From: Arthonia radiata
Lineage: Eukaryota > Ascomycota > Arthoniomycetes > Arthoniales > Arthoniaceae
DNA: 64,000 bases
Direction: 5' to 3'
Assembly: GCA_002989075.1 (NCBI GenBank)
Contig: PSQN01000014.1
Coordinates: 372,001 to 436,000, forward strand
Made by a program: the position numbers and the translations under genes. The notes beneath the pieces are model-generated. The model made no database searches. It was given only the letters and a program-made list of their open reading frames with translations, and was not told the DNA's origin. Numbering within the stretch: the first letter of the stretch is position 1; each line of letters starts with the position of its first letter. Below, piece after piece: positions 11,628-22,401 of this stretch.

Positions 11628-12392
11628 ATGCCCACCTGCGACATCACAACCGAAGGCCACTCCATCCTGCACCGCCTCGCCGAGCGCGCCGTCCTCAAAG
11701 TCAAAGTCTCCTCCTCCCGCTCCGCCGACCGCGCCGTCCTCAAAGCCAAAGTCTCCCCCCGCCCACCCCGCGACATCGCCGCCCACGACGTCACCGCCAC
11801 CGCGCGCCACCTGCAGAAGCTGATCGCGCCGTTGAACCCGCAGAACGAGCACGGCCACGCCCTCGACCATGCGGCGATCACGCACTTCTCCATGAGCTCC
11901 ATCAAGACGTCTTCGCACGTCCCGCAGGACGCGAATAAGAACCCGCTGCCAGAGGTCTACCGGGCCTCCACGAGCTTCGAGATCAAGTTTAAGGACTTTT
12001 CGAAACTCGGCGCGCTGGCGAAAGAGTTGAGCACGATGGAGTTTGTGGAGCTTGATGGCGTGGACTGGAAGTTGACCGATGCGACGAAGGAGAGTCTGGC
12101 GAGCCATAACAGGCGCGAGGCGATGCGCGACGCGGTGAGGAAGGCGCGAGACTTTGCGGACGCGCTGGATATGCCAAGGTTTGTACCCGTTGAGGTGAAG
12201 GAAGGGCAGGTGTACGAGCGGACGGGGAGCCATGGGATGCCGCCGCCGAAGAAGCAGAATGTGGTGTTTAGCGAGGGCGAGGCGGATGAGGATGCGCTGC
12301 AGTTTGTGCCGGAGGAGGTGAAGCTGCATGCGAAGGTGAATGCGAAGTTTGTGGTTGAGGAGTCGAAGACGGTTGAGGCTGTGGAGGCGTGA
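11628..12392 (+). CDS. SIMPL (DUF541) domain protein
   Basis: A single exon codes for 254 residues. The start MPTCDITTEGHSILHRLAERAVLKVKV carries the SIMPL opening (glycine, then a beta strand of alternating hydrophobics). The middle has SFEIKFKDFSKLGALAKEL and later a helix NRREAMRDAVRKARDFADAL, which match the central strand and the 'A..DA..KA...A' helix of SIMPL/DUF541 proteins. The biochemical role of the fungal members is unknown; the family is named after a mouse IRAK-interacting protein and is widespread in bacteria. There is no signal peptide, so it is probably cytosolic. The first third uses C-ending codons heavily and the last third G-ending codons. A long antisense open frame (12329-11568) is a by-product of this composition. 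It faces the PLC-like gene tail-to-tail, with 119 bases between. Confidence 0.8.
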   Translation: MPTCDITTEGHSILHRLAERAVLKVKVSSSRSADRAVLKAKVSPRPPRDIAAHDVTATARHLQKLIAPLNPQNEHGHALDHAAITHFSMSSIKTSSHVPQDANKNPLPEVYRASTSFEIKFKDFSKLGALAKELSTMEFVELDGVDWKLTDATKESLASHNRREAMRDAVRKARDFADALDMPRFVPVEVKEGQVYERTGSHGMPPPKKQNVVFSEGEADEDALQFVPEEVKLHAKVNAKFVVEESKTVEAVEA

Positions 12393-12511
12393 TGCTCAGC
12401 CGAAGTGCGAGGACCGTAGTGCTCTTAGAAGGAGAGAATGGAGCAATGCCAGCGCCTTCAGTAGCAATTGATGCTGCCTCTCTGGTATTGAACAGCTGCC
12501 GCCTGCTTTGA

Positions 12512-13513
12512 TCAATATGCGTTCATCCCATGCTCCACAGTCCACACGTCGCCCTCATTAAAGAAGTCCACAAGGAAGTAGTTAGGTCGTCGTTGATACC
12601 GCTCACGACATCTAACAGCATGCTCACCCAATTGGCCTTCCCTAAACCCCGCTCCATTCGTATAGTTCGCATAAGTAGCATTGGGGTAGACAAGCCCAAA
12701 GCCCGCCTTCGCATACAAGAAGTGGTTGACAAACGACAGCCGATCAGGTATCATGCTATGCGGCCAATGCGGGCGATCGACCTCACAGTCGAAGTCTTCA
12801 GGGTCCTCGTTGTCAAAGGCCGTCTCGAAGATGTAATCGAACTCGTGCAGTAGCCAGGGAACCCTGTCCTCGTCCGCGCCGTTGGAAAGAAAGGTGACTG
12901 CCCGCTTGCCGCTGTCTAGCATCTCGTCGATGGTGGGCCAGTCGTCTACACCCATGCGCCCTCGCAGTTCCTCAGGTGGTGAGTAGGATAGCATATCGAA
13001 GCCTGCCTTGTAGTACGCTAGCACCCAGTGGTGCAATGGCACGCCTACGTTCACCCAGAGGAACGTCAAGAATTCAGCGGGGTTGGCATCAAGCCAGGCT
13101 TTCGCTTCGAGCAGATACCCTTCGAGGCTTCCGCCGTCCATGAAGACGCAAAAGGAGTGGCAGAGTCGAATCTGGGACGAGCCTTCAGAATCTCTGTGGC
13201 CTTGAGCCTGGATGAGGCGGACGCCGGAGTTGAGCTGCGTGGTGAGATTGAAATACTGGTTACCGAAGAGGGACCAGTCGTTCTCAGGAGTCCGCAGTGC
13301 GGCGGAATTGTGAGCGCCAATGAAGGTGATATTAGAGTATTTACGGTAGTTGAGATCGGGAATGGGCTGGCGTTGAACCGGGGCTTTGGGCCATGGTTGA
13401 TCGAACAACGAAGGGTCAGGCTCTGGCGGCCATGGTGCATGCGCTCGAAAGTGTTCAGAAGACACGAAAGAAGAGCATAATAGAGGAACCAATATATGCC
13501 TGGCAAGGAGCAT
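12512..13513 (-). CDS. Secreted PLC-like phosphodiesterase (PI-PLC X-like TIM barrel)
   Basis: A single exon gives 333 residues from the ATG at 13513. The N-terminus MLLARHILVPLLCSSFVSS is a good signal peptide, so secretion or cell-wall location is expected. The body has NITFIGAHNSAA, where the His is the first catalytic position of PLC-like enzymes, then SGVRLIQAQGHRD and IRLCHSFCVFMDGGSLEGYL, the LCH-containing block of the fungal PLC-like family. Next come PAEFLTFLWVN and ELRGRMGVDDWPTIDEMLDSGKRAVTFL, also typical. The family lacks the Y domain of eukaryotic PLCs. The substrate is unproven and could be phosphatidylinositol or a GPI-type lipid. An upstream in-frame extension has no ATG, which fixes this start. 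Confidence 0.83.
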   Translation of the reverse strand: MLLARHILVPLLCSSFVSSEHFRAHAPWPPEPDPSLFDQPWPKAPVQRQPIPDLNYRKYSNITFIGAHNSAALRTPENDWSLFGNQYFNLTTQLNSGVRLIQAQGHRDSEGSSQIRLCHSFCVFMDGGSLEGYLLEAKAWLDANPAEFLTFLWVNVGVPLHHWVLAYYKAGFDMLSYSPPEELRGRMGVDDWPTIDEMLDSGKRAVTFLSNGADEDRVPWLLHEFDYIFETAFDNEDPEDFDCEVDRPHWPHSMIPDRLSFVNHFLYAKAGFGLVYPNATYANYTNGAGFREGQLGEHAVRCRERYQRRPNYFLVDFFNEGDVWTVEHGMNAY

Positions 13514-14283
13514 AGGCGGCGAGGAGTGTGAGCGCTGCTGATACAAGGACTGTACAAGATGGAAGGGGCTCTATGCAAATGCTCTACATTCTATGTGTTC
13601 GTCTTCACCCTCTACTTACTGACTTCGCTAGGTTCAGGCAGGAGCGAAAATTGCATGGATGCAGTTGACGAGCGATCAAAGTCACCAGCCGCGCCGAGAC
13701 ATTGGTTACGTACAAGGTTAGCCCAGCCGCGTACGCTGTTGGTGTGGCTGGGGCGAAAACCGCCGAGGTCGGCGTGGTCGGTGACCCACGCTCTCATCAT
13801 GATACACAAAATTATATAACGTTTGCATGTTTGCCGCCACTACCCTTCTATGCGTCAGTGGTGTAAGTAATGGACACTTGAAGAAGTTCCTGAGCCTCAC
13901 TGACCGCATCCAAGGTAGCGGTAGCGTTAGTTTACGACATCCATACCCCACACTCAATAATCATCAGATTGACTCCTCTTGCAGATGAAAGCCTTCCAAG
14001 CTTTAGAACCGGGTTCGGTAAGCGACTTCGAGCCTCAGAACAATGCAAAGTAGCCTCACTGACACAGTCCGTGAAGACTCCCGGCTGACGCAAAATTGTC
14101 CTGTATTTTTTGTACTTCTTTGTCATACACATCAGTATGTACTGATTTACATTCATGGTGTAGGTTCATGAACGTGAGCCCGAAATGTCATGATTCTGAC
14201 TCCATCTGGCCATCATCCGATGCAAAGTTAAAAGTTTCTGTGATGAGAGTTCCTTTTTAGTTGCGAGATCACGGAATAACCCT
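13514..14283. other. Intergenic stretch, nothing supported
   Basis: It holds the promoter side of the PLC-like gene and the 3' flank of the tyrosine phosphatase. No coding pattern, RNA gene or repeat is visible. Confidence 0.5.
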
Positions 14284-15500
14284 TCACAGCACAGCAGCAA
14301 CATCACTCCTCATATTCCTCCTCACCCTCCCCACATCCTCCTCACTCAATCCACACATACTCCGCGCATGCCCTTCCGGACCTCCATACGTCTCCCTTAT
14401 CATCGCCAAAGCTCCCATCATGTACTCCTTCCTGCACTACTGTTAGCCCTTCTCCGCCACCATCACAGCCCTCACAGAAGAAAGCAAAAACTCACCTCGC
14501 CCCCACCATCCTTCCCGCCTTCTCCCTATCCCCTAGCAGACCCCGTTCCATCAACCGCTCCACCATCATCTCCCTCATAGTCCCCATGCCCTGCTCCGTT
14601 AACGCATACTCCTCACTCACCACCTCGTCGCTCGCGCCCGCAATACTCAAGATGAGCGCCACGATGACACCTGTGCGGTCCTTTCCCGCTGTACAGTGGA
14701 TAAGGAGAGGTGAGCCGGGGTGCTCGATGATGTGGCGGAAGATGGCGCTGAAGGCGGGACCGCCGTGGGATAAGATGGAGGCGTAGGCGCGGGTGAAGCC
14801 CTGGGTTGTTAGTGTGGGTTTGGAGATGGGTGTTGTGGGTGGTGAGGGAGCGAGCGAAGCTGTGTCGGAGCATGCGGAGGTGAACACACCTCGACGCTAC
14901 CTTCAGCGTAACTTTCAAAACGCTCTGCGATAGATTCGGGCGAATAATCCTGTACCATAGTAGCATTAGCAATCTTCCTCACCCTCTCATCCGTACTCCT
15001 CCATTTTCCTCTTCACCCTCGTCGCCTACAATACTATCACACCCGCCCTCTTCACCACACCACGCACCCACATCTCCCACCGCACTCCACAACAAATCCT
15101 CTTCACCATCACCACCGCCACACCCACACCACCATCACCACCCCCTTCCACACCGCCTCCCACCCCACCAATCTCCTCACATCTACAAACCACTCACCTC
15201 CCCCTCAAAAACCGGCGCCCAAACCCTCTGCACGCCCTCAACCTCCACCACCTCCTTCCCTTGCGCCCTTTGATCTTCAATCTCCGTTTCACTCCTCAGA
15301 TCGAACACCGTTTGTACACCTAATTCATCTCTGAGCATGCGCTTGCCGTCGTCCGTCAACGCGTGGAGCGCGGCGGAGCGGTAGAGGTACCCGCGCCGTA
15401 TTGAGTCGTTAGATGGAGAATCGAGGCGGTAGCCGCCGGCGTCGCGGAAGTTGGAGACGTCGGGGATGTGGTAGAACGGCGGGGAGGGGAGGGGAGCCAT
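14284..15500 (-). CDS. Tyrosine phosphatase, Y_phosphatase3 family
   Basis: Four exons (15500-15198, 14949-14890, 14800-14496, 14431-14284) join in frame to 271 residues. The N-terminus FYHIPDVSNFRDAGGY with later RRGYLYRSAAL and VFDLRSETEIED is the start of the bacterial/fungal Y_phosphatase3 family. The active-site loop is complete, LLIHCTAGKDRTG, with nucleophile Cys and Arg in the CX5R motif. The last exon gives MGALAMIRETYGGPEGHA, the family's usual C-terminal helix. Relatives dephosphorylate phosphotyrosine or phosphoinositides; the substrate is unknown. The 248-base first intron is longer than its neighbours and very C-rich on the plus strand. No signal peptide is seen. Confidence 0.87.
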
Positions 15501-16178
15501 GGGTGTGATTTACGCGTTGACTAGTGGTAAGTAAGATCAAGCGGTGTAGTCCGTAGAGAAAAGAAGACGAAAAGTGGGCCAGCTTACTTTACAACAAGAA
15601 AACGCACCGCTGCTCTTGCCACTCGAACAGAAGAAAAAACACCTAAGCAGATAGCGGAAAAGCAGACGACGCAGCTACGCATAACCCACCGCCTAGCAAG
15701 CGGCACCGAGACTTCTGTGCTGAGCATAGAAGCTGAATAGAAGAGTCAGAGTGCCCCGTTCAAGAAGTGGCGAGCACCGAAATGGCATCCTCAGAGATGG
15801 ATCGATGGACGATGAGGCAGAGAAGAAGGCAGGTAAGTGAAGTCATTGTCAATGTTGATCTCAAAGTCTGCAGTGCTTGATTACTACACTAGACATCGTA
15901 CGTAGAAGAAGCTGGATAACAGCTTGGAGCAAAGATGCAGCTCATACAACATGACATCTCAGTAGTATGCCAACAACTCCCTGCTTCAACTGTCTTACGT
16001 GGAGACTTCGATTCTCCTGCGTGGAGGAAGCGCCAGCTTTTTAGACGCCCAGCCACCCCCAGCTGATGCTGACCCTTCCAGCATGTGGTAATATTCAATG
16101 GCCTTCCAATTCGTGCCGCACATGGTAGCCTTGTAACGCCAGGACCCTTGGTATCGTAGCTCGTCGTGAAAGTGCGTC
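15501..16178. other. Intergenic stretch, nothing supported
   Basis: Promoter side of the phosphatase and 3' flank of SHO1. Short frames only, with no RNA gene or repeat. Confidence 0.5.
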
Positions 16179-17252
16179 TTATAGCAGAATCAGGTAGTTC
16201 GAGGGTGCTATCCCCGTCTCCCCGTTGCCCTTCTTAGCCTGCCACCAGCGGCCACTGACGTCTGACACGTCCAGTACTTCATGCTTCGTGAAGCTGATCT
16301 CGTTCGCGTCTTCAGGGTTGGCGTCATACGAGTAGATTGCTCTTGCTTTGTACGGGTATTCGCCGTTCACTGGCTCAGCACTGGCTCTGTTGTTGTTCGA
16401 GTCGACTGCTGCTTGATGGTTCATGCCGTATGTGGAAGGCCCGCCGAAACCCCGTTGTTGCTGCACAGGTGACTGGCGTGACGTGGTACCCGGAGGATCA
16501 TGATAACGTGGCTCGGGCGAAGAGGCCTCGAGTCCGCCCAAGTGACTGCGAGGGTATGTTTGGTTGGCGTTGTATTGTGCGTGCTGTTGATTATAGTGGT
16601 GTTGATTCGAGGCCCGCATCGAGTTCGAACCGGTGCCCTGTCGACTACCATGCAGCGCAAAGGAGTCGATGAAGCCGCGGTGTCCTGATGCTGGTGTTGA
16701 TCCGAAGTACAATATCCAGACGACCTATTCGCTATTAGCCTAGGCAACTTACCTAATGAGCGACTGAGTGCATACAGAAACGACCGACAACAGGATGAAC
16801 CCTGCGGCTGCGGCCTCATGCGGCCCGAATGGATCCCAGATGGTGTTGTCAATGGCAGACGTGGACAAGAACAGCGCGTATGCCATCAACGAGCAGATTG
16901 CAGCGGAATAGTTGACCGTCGCATCGAATGCGACACAGATGATGACACCGATGATACATAGAAAGTAGAACGCTATCGTCCACCAAGCGAAGTTAGGAAA
17001 TGGATGTCTTTGGTAGTCATTGATCTTGCTGATGATGGCAGAGATAAAGGCGATCAGCCAGGCGAGCTATAGCTTGTTAGCTGCTGTTAAGAAGTACAGC
17101 TCCTGAGCAGTACATACGATCGCTATTGAGATCGTCGCTAACGCGAAAGGATCTCCGAGGATACGAGCAGGACTGAAGCCTTTCTTTGGTCTTCTTCTGC
17201 GTTGATCCGAGCCCTCCATCTTCATTAATGAGGGTGAGCCGTAGCCCGACAT
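16179..17252 (-). CDS. sho1: Osmosensor protein Sho1
   Basis: Three exons (17252-17118, 17066-16776, 16724-16179) give 323 residues, close to the usual 280-370. The basic N-terminus, including GFSPARILGDPFALATISIAI, leads into four membrane segments, the last ending [26 protein letters not shown], a Sho1 hallmark. A low-complexity linker follows. The C-terminal SH3 domain (about 263-323) reads YKARAIYSYDANPEDANEISF, then VSGRWWQAKKGNGETGIAPSNYL, keeping the ALYDY-like, WW and PSNY positions that bind proline motifs in the MAPKK Pbs2. The family acts at the plasma membrane in the Sho1 branch of the HOG pathway and in filamentous or invasive growth signalling. The upstream 5' flank is pyrimidine-rich on the coding strand. 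Confidence 0.95.
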
Positions 17253-18292
17253 GGATGTACTGGTACTGCTGCGCTCTTAACGGTCCTGATTATGAGAAAG
17301 GTCGCCTGCTGATGCGGAAGGAGCGTGGAAGGATGGTAGCGAAAGACTGGTGTGGCGCAATCTCTTGTTTCATTCGACGGGTGAGAGGGTCCTGTAAACG
17401 AGCGAAGGATTCTCACTGTCGAAGGTGGTGGTGATCACGGGGGGCTGCTCTCGGAGTGTGACAAGAAGTTGTGTGAGAGCGAAAGTGCAGATTGGTATTC
17501 TGAACCAGCTTGTGTAACAACAGACAGGTCCGCTGAGGCTCAGGTAGAGGATGTGTCGCAGGTATCGCTTGCCAAGCTGAAACACAGAAACGGGGCGTCT
17601 GGACAAAGAGGAGGGCGTTTCAGGCGCGGAGAGGAAAAGAGGAAAATAGAGAACCACGGGACAGCAGGCCGAGAACTGGTGAGCGCCCACGTCGAGAGGA
17701 GGTTGGGGTGAGAGAGAGGAAGCGGCAAAGGATTGGAGACGGGAAGCGCGTGGACAGAGAGGAGGGCACGGATGTCTGAGTTGGGAGAGAACGATTGTCT
17801 GGCCTTTTGCTGGGGCAGCGCGCTTGTCCAATTCTGTCTGATCGTGTGATTGGATAAGCCCTGCCAAGAGGGAGGTCCGGGCGCCGGCAGATCCCTGTCA
17901 CCTCAATTTACCCGTCACTAAAAAACGGTAACGGACAAAATCAAGCGCGTCCTCCTGGTCCATCTCAATTCAAAATGTTGAACGACTTCTTCAAATTACG
18001 GCCCCTTCCCACGAGACATCAGACTCAGCAACCATGGCTGCAATCTCACATCCGTGAAACATGCCAACACTGAACAGTCGCCTGATCAGGCCCTTCGCTA
18101 AGCCACGTGCAGGACATCCGTCTGATCTGCAAAGCCACCTTAACGCGTCCGTCAGCATCTTAGCACCAGTCTTATTAAGACTGTGAGGAGGGCTGTCCAG
18201 TGCATGTGTGAGTCGCTGCCAGCAGCAGAGTTCCTTTCACACGCATGGAGGTCTGACATCTGATTTGCCGTCCGAGGATGAATTGGATCTAT
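17253..18292. other. Intergenic stretch with SHO1 leader
   Basis: The part next to SHO1 (17253 to about 17800) is rich in CT on the minus strand, as expected of a promoter and 5' leader. The remainder is the 3' flank of the dynactin gene. No other gene is supported. Confidence 0.5.
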
Positions 18293-18961
18293 TCACAAAC
18301 CTTCTTCCTCACGTTGTCTCGCACGTTCCTTTCGCCGCAGCTGCATTTCAACACTCGACAGTCGGTCCTGCCAATCTGCCCACCGCTCGCCCTGACCGAC
18401 AACAGACTGTTCATGCCATCTTGCGAGCAGTCGGGCGCTCCTTAGATGCAACTCGTCCTGTTGATCTGACTGTGTTTGCTGGACTGTCATTGCACGTGCT
18501 ATCCGTGGCTGCAAGCCCACAAGACCCGCCAGTTGACGAGCGTCAGGTACTTGCTGGCTTTCTAGTGAAGTCAAGTCTGATAGTGTTTGCGGGAAAAGCG
18601 TTCCGGCTGCTAGAACGTTGGAGGTCTGGTGGTCCTTGGGCATTGTTGATGTGTCATCCTGTTGCTGGTCGAGCAGACTCGAGATTTCTGCATTTCGTTT
18701 GTCTGACTACCTTAGTAGTCGCCGCGCGGGAATTGCGTAGCCATACTCACACATTCGCAGTATACTGGCAGCTTGCGTATTATTTGCGCACAAGTCCTTG
18801 ACTCTGCTCTCGAGCCTGATCAGCTGAGCGGTCACAGGTACATTCTCAGACGCTGTGCCATTGCTCTGTCGATTCGTAGGCGGGTTCGCGCCAAGTTGAT
18901 ACTCGAGGCGCGCCAATCGTTGCTCAAGCAGATCGAGCGTGTCTGATGCTGTCGTAGACAT
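18293..18961 (-). CDS. Dynactin subunit p24 / nuclear distribution protein RO-10-like
   Basis: Two exons (18961-18751, 18702-18293) close to 206 residues using a GTGAGT donor and the TCAG acceptor; the nearer downstream CAG acceptor would create a stop. The N-terminus ASDTLDLLEQRLARLEYQLG is the characteristic first coiled coil of the fungal RO-10/dynactin-3 family. The rest is helical with heptads, including YKRNAEISSLLDQQQ and LSSVEMQLRRKERARQREEE. The family belongs to the dynactin shoulder, which links dynein to cargo and supports nuclear migration in hyphae. Sequence conservation in this family is low, so the call rests on the N-terminal block, length and coiled-coil content. Confidence 0.72.
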
Positions 18962-19843
18962 GTTTCAAATGCTTGTTGATGTCCGATGCTTTACAACCCT
19001 TCGAGCATTTCAAGGTGCGGAATGCATGGAAGTGGAGTGCCAAGATTGTGATGTATAACTCCACAAAGCCTCATCAAGTATCTGATCTGTTAGATCCACA
19101 GCATTGTGCCTTTCCCTGCGTTGAGCCAAGGCTTGCTTGCTGAACGGTTCAAGTGAACGGGGACGAAGGGGTGCACCTGCTCAATACTCAAGGCCAAGAC
19201 CCACTTTTCAAGACACGTGTCGACGGAATTTCGTGGATACCTAATTGCATGAATGTCCTACCACTTTTCCATGAATATGCCCCCAATTCCATGAGATCCG
19301 CTAGATTCTACGGAATCTCAGAGATCCGCGAAATAGGGCTCAATTCGTGGATTTTTTTACCTTCTCTCCGCAAATTTTCGTCGATAGATCGACGGAAATT
19401 TAGGGTTATTAACCCTTAGAATTATCTTTCGACGATAATTCTAGGAAATAAAGTGAGTCTACGAAATTAAAGATAGCTAATTGCATGAATATAGGCAGTT
19501 ATCCATGGAGTTTCTATCTTTGAAATTTGTTAGCGATTTTCGACGAAATGTGGTGTCATCCACGAAATTGGGGTATCCATGGATTTCGTCCGACACACGA
19601 GACAGTGACGATCCCATGACTCGCAATAGGCCGCGCACAGGCCGTCCTTCTTCATCTCCAATCTCTAATTTCCAGCAGTCTCCAAATATGTGCTTCTTCA
19701 AGCTTCTCAGCATGCATCTTTCTCTTCCAATGTCTTAGCCAGCTCATGATTGTGTGTAATCAAGTCGCATTCCTTGGACTGCCGCCGCAGGCTTGCTTCG
19801 GGCCAACAAAGCCCGGCTTGTCCTCGCGATACAGCTCCGCACC
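18962..19843. other. Intergenic stretch containing the AT-rich palindromic island
   Basis: The middle of this stretch is the palindrome-rich island described separately. The flanks have ordinary GC content and no coding pattern. Confidence 0.6.
19221..19592. repeat. MITE-like AT-rich element with imperfect terminal inverted repeats
   Basis: The stretch is far more AT-rich than its surroundings. Its ends are imperfect inverted repeats (19221-19241 against 19572-19592, 15 of 21 positions pairing). Inside are four tight palindromes: 19303-19318, 19379-19394, 19402-19416 and 19417-19443, the last with perfect 10-base arms and a 7-base loop. A 14-base direct repeat lies at 19241-19254 and 19477-19490. 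There is no coding capacity, as expected of a non-autonomous DNA element. No target-site duplication is obvious, so the ends are approximate. Confidence 0.45.
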
Positions 19844-21635
19844 ATGACCACCTTCTCTGAAGCAGAGCCAGGCCCCTCGGCTCGAAGTCGCTCTTCCAGC
19901 GCCGCGCCCTCGCGCACGAGGAGGTGAGTGAGGCTCTCGACCACAGGCAATGCTCAGCATGTTGACAACCTATGCACAGCATACCGCGCCGCAACATGAA
20001 GGACCATGGCTTCGCCGGCCAGGCAAGTTGGACGAGCGGTGTTATCAACTTGGTCAATACGAGTACGCACCGTATATAATCGATTTGAGCAACATACAAG
20101 TCTCGACTGACACAGCACAGTCGTTGGTGCCGGCGTCCTCGCCATGCCGCTGGCCTTGTCACACATGGGCATCCTCCTGGGCGTCATCGTCATAATCTGG
20201 GCTGGGGTCACTGCAGCATTCGGACTATACCTCCAGACGAGATGCGCAAGATATCTAGACAGAGGACAGGCGTCATTCTTCGCGCTATCACAAACGACAT
20301 ATCCTCGAGCTGCCGTCATCTTCGACGCCGCGATCGCTGTCAAGTGCTTCGGTGTAGGGGTTAGCTACCTGATCATCATTGGAGACTTGATGCCTGGCGT
20401 AGTCAATGGCTTCAGCAAGACCGCGGGCTCGACGTTTCTGATGGACAGACACTTTTGGATCACAGCTTTCATGTGAGATTTGCGAACAGGGATGAAGCTC
20501 GAAGACCATCGCTGACACTCGGCAGGCTCGTCGTAATACCCTTCTCCTTTTTACGCCGTCTAGACTCTCTCAAGTACACAAGCATTATTGCATTAATTTC
20601 AATTGGCTACTTGGTCATACTCGTCGTATACCATTTCGTGAAGCAAGACACATCTCTCGATAAAGGCCCCATCCGACCTATTCAATGGGGAGGCCTACAG
20701 CAGTTCCTGGCCAGTTTACCCGTCATGGTATTCGCATACACATGCCATCAGAACGTGAGCTTTGAGCCTGTGCGCAGTCGTGTGCAAAGATGCTGATAGA
20801 CTCGGACAGATGTTCTCCATCCTCAACGAACTGAAAGACAACGCCCCCTCTCAAACCACCTCAGTAGTCACCACCTCCATCGGCAGCGCCGCTGGCACCT
20901 ACCTCCTCGTGGCCATCGCCGGCTACCTCTCCTTCGGTGACAACATCGCCGGCAACATCGTCTCCATGTGTACGCCCTCCTTTTCCTACCCCGCGCCTAC
21001 TCCAACCCCCAGCGTACTAATTTCAATCAGACACCCCCTCCGCCGCCTCCACGATCGGCCGCGCCGCAATCGTCGTCCTCGTCATGTTCTCCTACCCCCT
21101 CCAAGTCCACCCGTGCCGCGCCTCCGCCGACGCAGTTTTCAAGTGGTTCTCCTCAACCACATCGACCGACACGCACCGCCCCGGCGGCGCTGCTCCTTTA
21201 CTTGGCCGCGAGCGCTCGAACACACGCGCTGCCGACGCCATCTCCGAAGCGCGTTTCGCCACCATCACCACCGCCATTATCATTCTTAGCTATATCGTAG
21301 CGATGACAGTCTCGTCGCTCGAGAAGGTGCTCGCGTATGTGGGCAGCACAGGCAGCACGAGCATCAGTTTCATTCTGCCGGGCTTGTTCTTCTACAAGAT
21401 CAGCGATCCGGAGAGCAGTTGTCATCAGCGCCTTGCGAAGGACGATGAGGAGGAAGAGGAGAACGACTATCCCAGTGGGGATGAAGTAGATGACAGTGAA
21501 GGGGCGAGGGTAAGGCAGCGGTGGCGGTGGCCTCGGCAGATGACGAGAAAGCTGAGTCTGGCGCTGGCGATCTATGGGGTCGTAGTCATGATTGTGTGTT
21601 TGATTAGTAATACGTATTTTAATGCCACGCATTAG
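19844..21635 (+). CDS. Vacuolar amino-acid transporter, AVT (AAAP) family
   Basis: Six exons (19844-19923, 19980-20062, 20121-20472, 20526-20754, 20810-20969, 21031-21635) close to 502 residues. After a polar Ser/Arg-rich tail, the first membrane segment reads ASWTSGVINLVNTIVGAGVL, the signature helix of the AAAP/SLC38 family, followed by AMPLALSHMGI. Later blocks, such as VFAYTCHQNMFSILNEL and TSVVTTSIGSAAGTYLLVAI, match the AVT5/6/7-type fungal transporters. About 11 membrane helices are expected. An acidic loop (KDDEEEEENDYPSGDEVDD) sits before the last helix. The family moves neutral or acidic and basic amino acids across the vacuolar membrane by proton coupling; the substrate is not readable here. 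Introns are 50-62 bases. Confidence 0.9.
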
Positions 21636-22401
21636 CGTGGCGAAAGAGATTCGGGGGTAAGGTGGTGTATATATGATGAGATACGAATTTAGAGTGGTTG
21701 AAGCAATGACTTTATGACGCATGCAGGGTATCTCACCCTCCTTTCGACGGTTCGTCGCCTGGCCACGGCAGCGCAACATTGCCTAGGATATCTCAGATGC
21801 GAAGGCTCGGCCTGCTCAGCTGGAGAAGGGCACCTACGATCTGGCGGCGCCAAGGGGCGATCTTGATATATCTGCAACGCCAGGTGAGGGCGAATAAGTA
21901 CTGAGACTTCCAGGTGCAATTCCCCATAATAGTCAGCTGGACGGAGCGTCGACGATGTATTAGTTCAGCCCAAACACTTTCTACCAAAAAAATCCAGAAG
22001 GTCGCAGGCGATTATATTCAAGGTACTGCACCTACCTCATCTACGCTCGCTCTTACTCCTTCAGGCTCAAACAGAGGCTTTTCACTATGCCGGGCTGCCG
22101 GAGGAGAAGGACAGAAAAAGTTCTCGTGCGCTACGCTCTTCTACAATAAATGCCTCAAGAGCGACTACCCCTACGCTTCAAAGTTCAAAGTAACGTTTCT
22201 TGCAGAGTCGACAGTCAGAAGAAACCAAGGACGAGAGTTCCACCCATACAAGCTCCAAATCGCTAGCTGACATACAGAACTCTGCGTTGCTTCCACTTCA
22301 ATCACCCCATATTCAGCCGCGCTGAGTATTGGTGGCAAAAGGATGTCGTCTCATATCGTACACTCCGCCTCCCGCTCTCGCCATCCGCTTCCCTGCCAGC
22401 A
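21636..22401. other. Intergenic stretch between convergent genes
   Basis: This lies between the stops of the transporter and bS16m. A 118-codon frame (21914-22270, plus) has no recognisable sequence and sits where only 3' flanks are expected. Nothing else is seen. Confidence 0.5.

Noticed and set aside
11568-12329. 253-codon antisense open frame across the SIMPL gene
   Set aside because: It mirrors the strong C-then-G codon bias of the sense gene; His/Arg/Leu-rich product without domain sequence.
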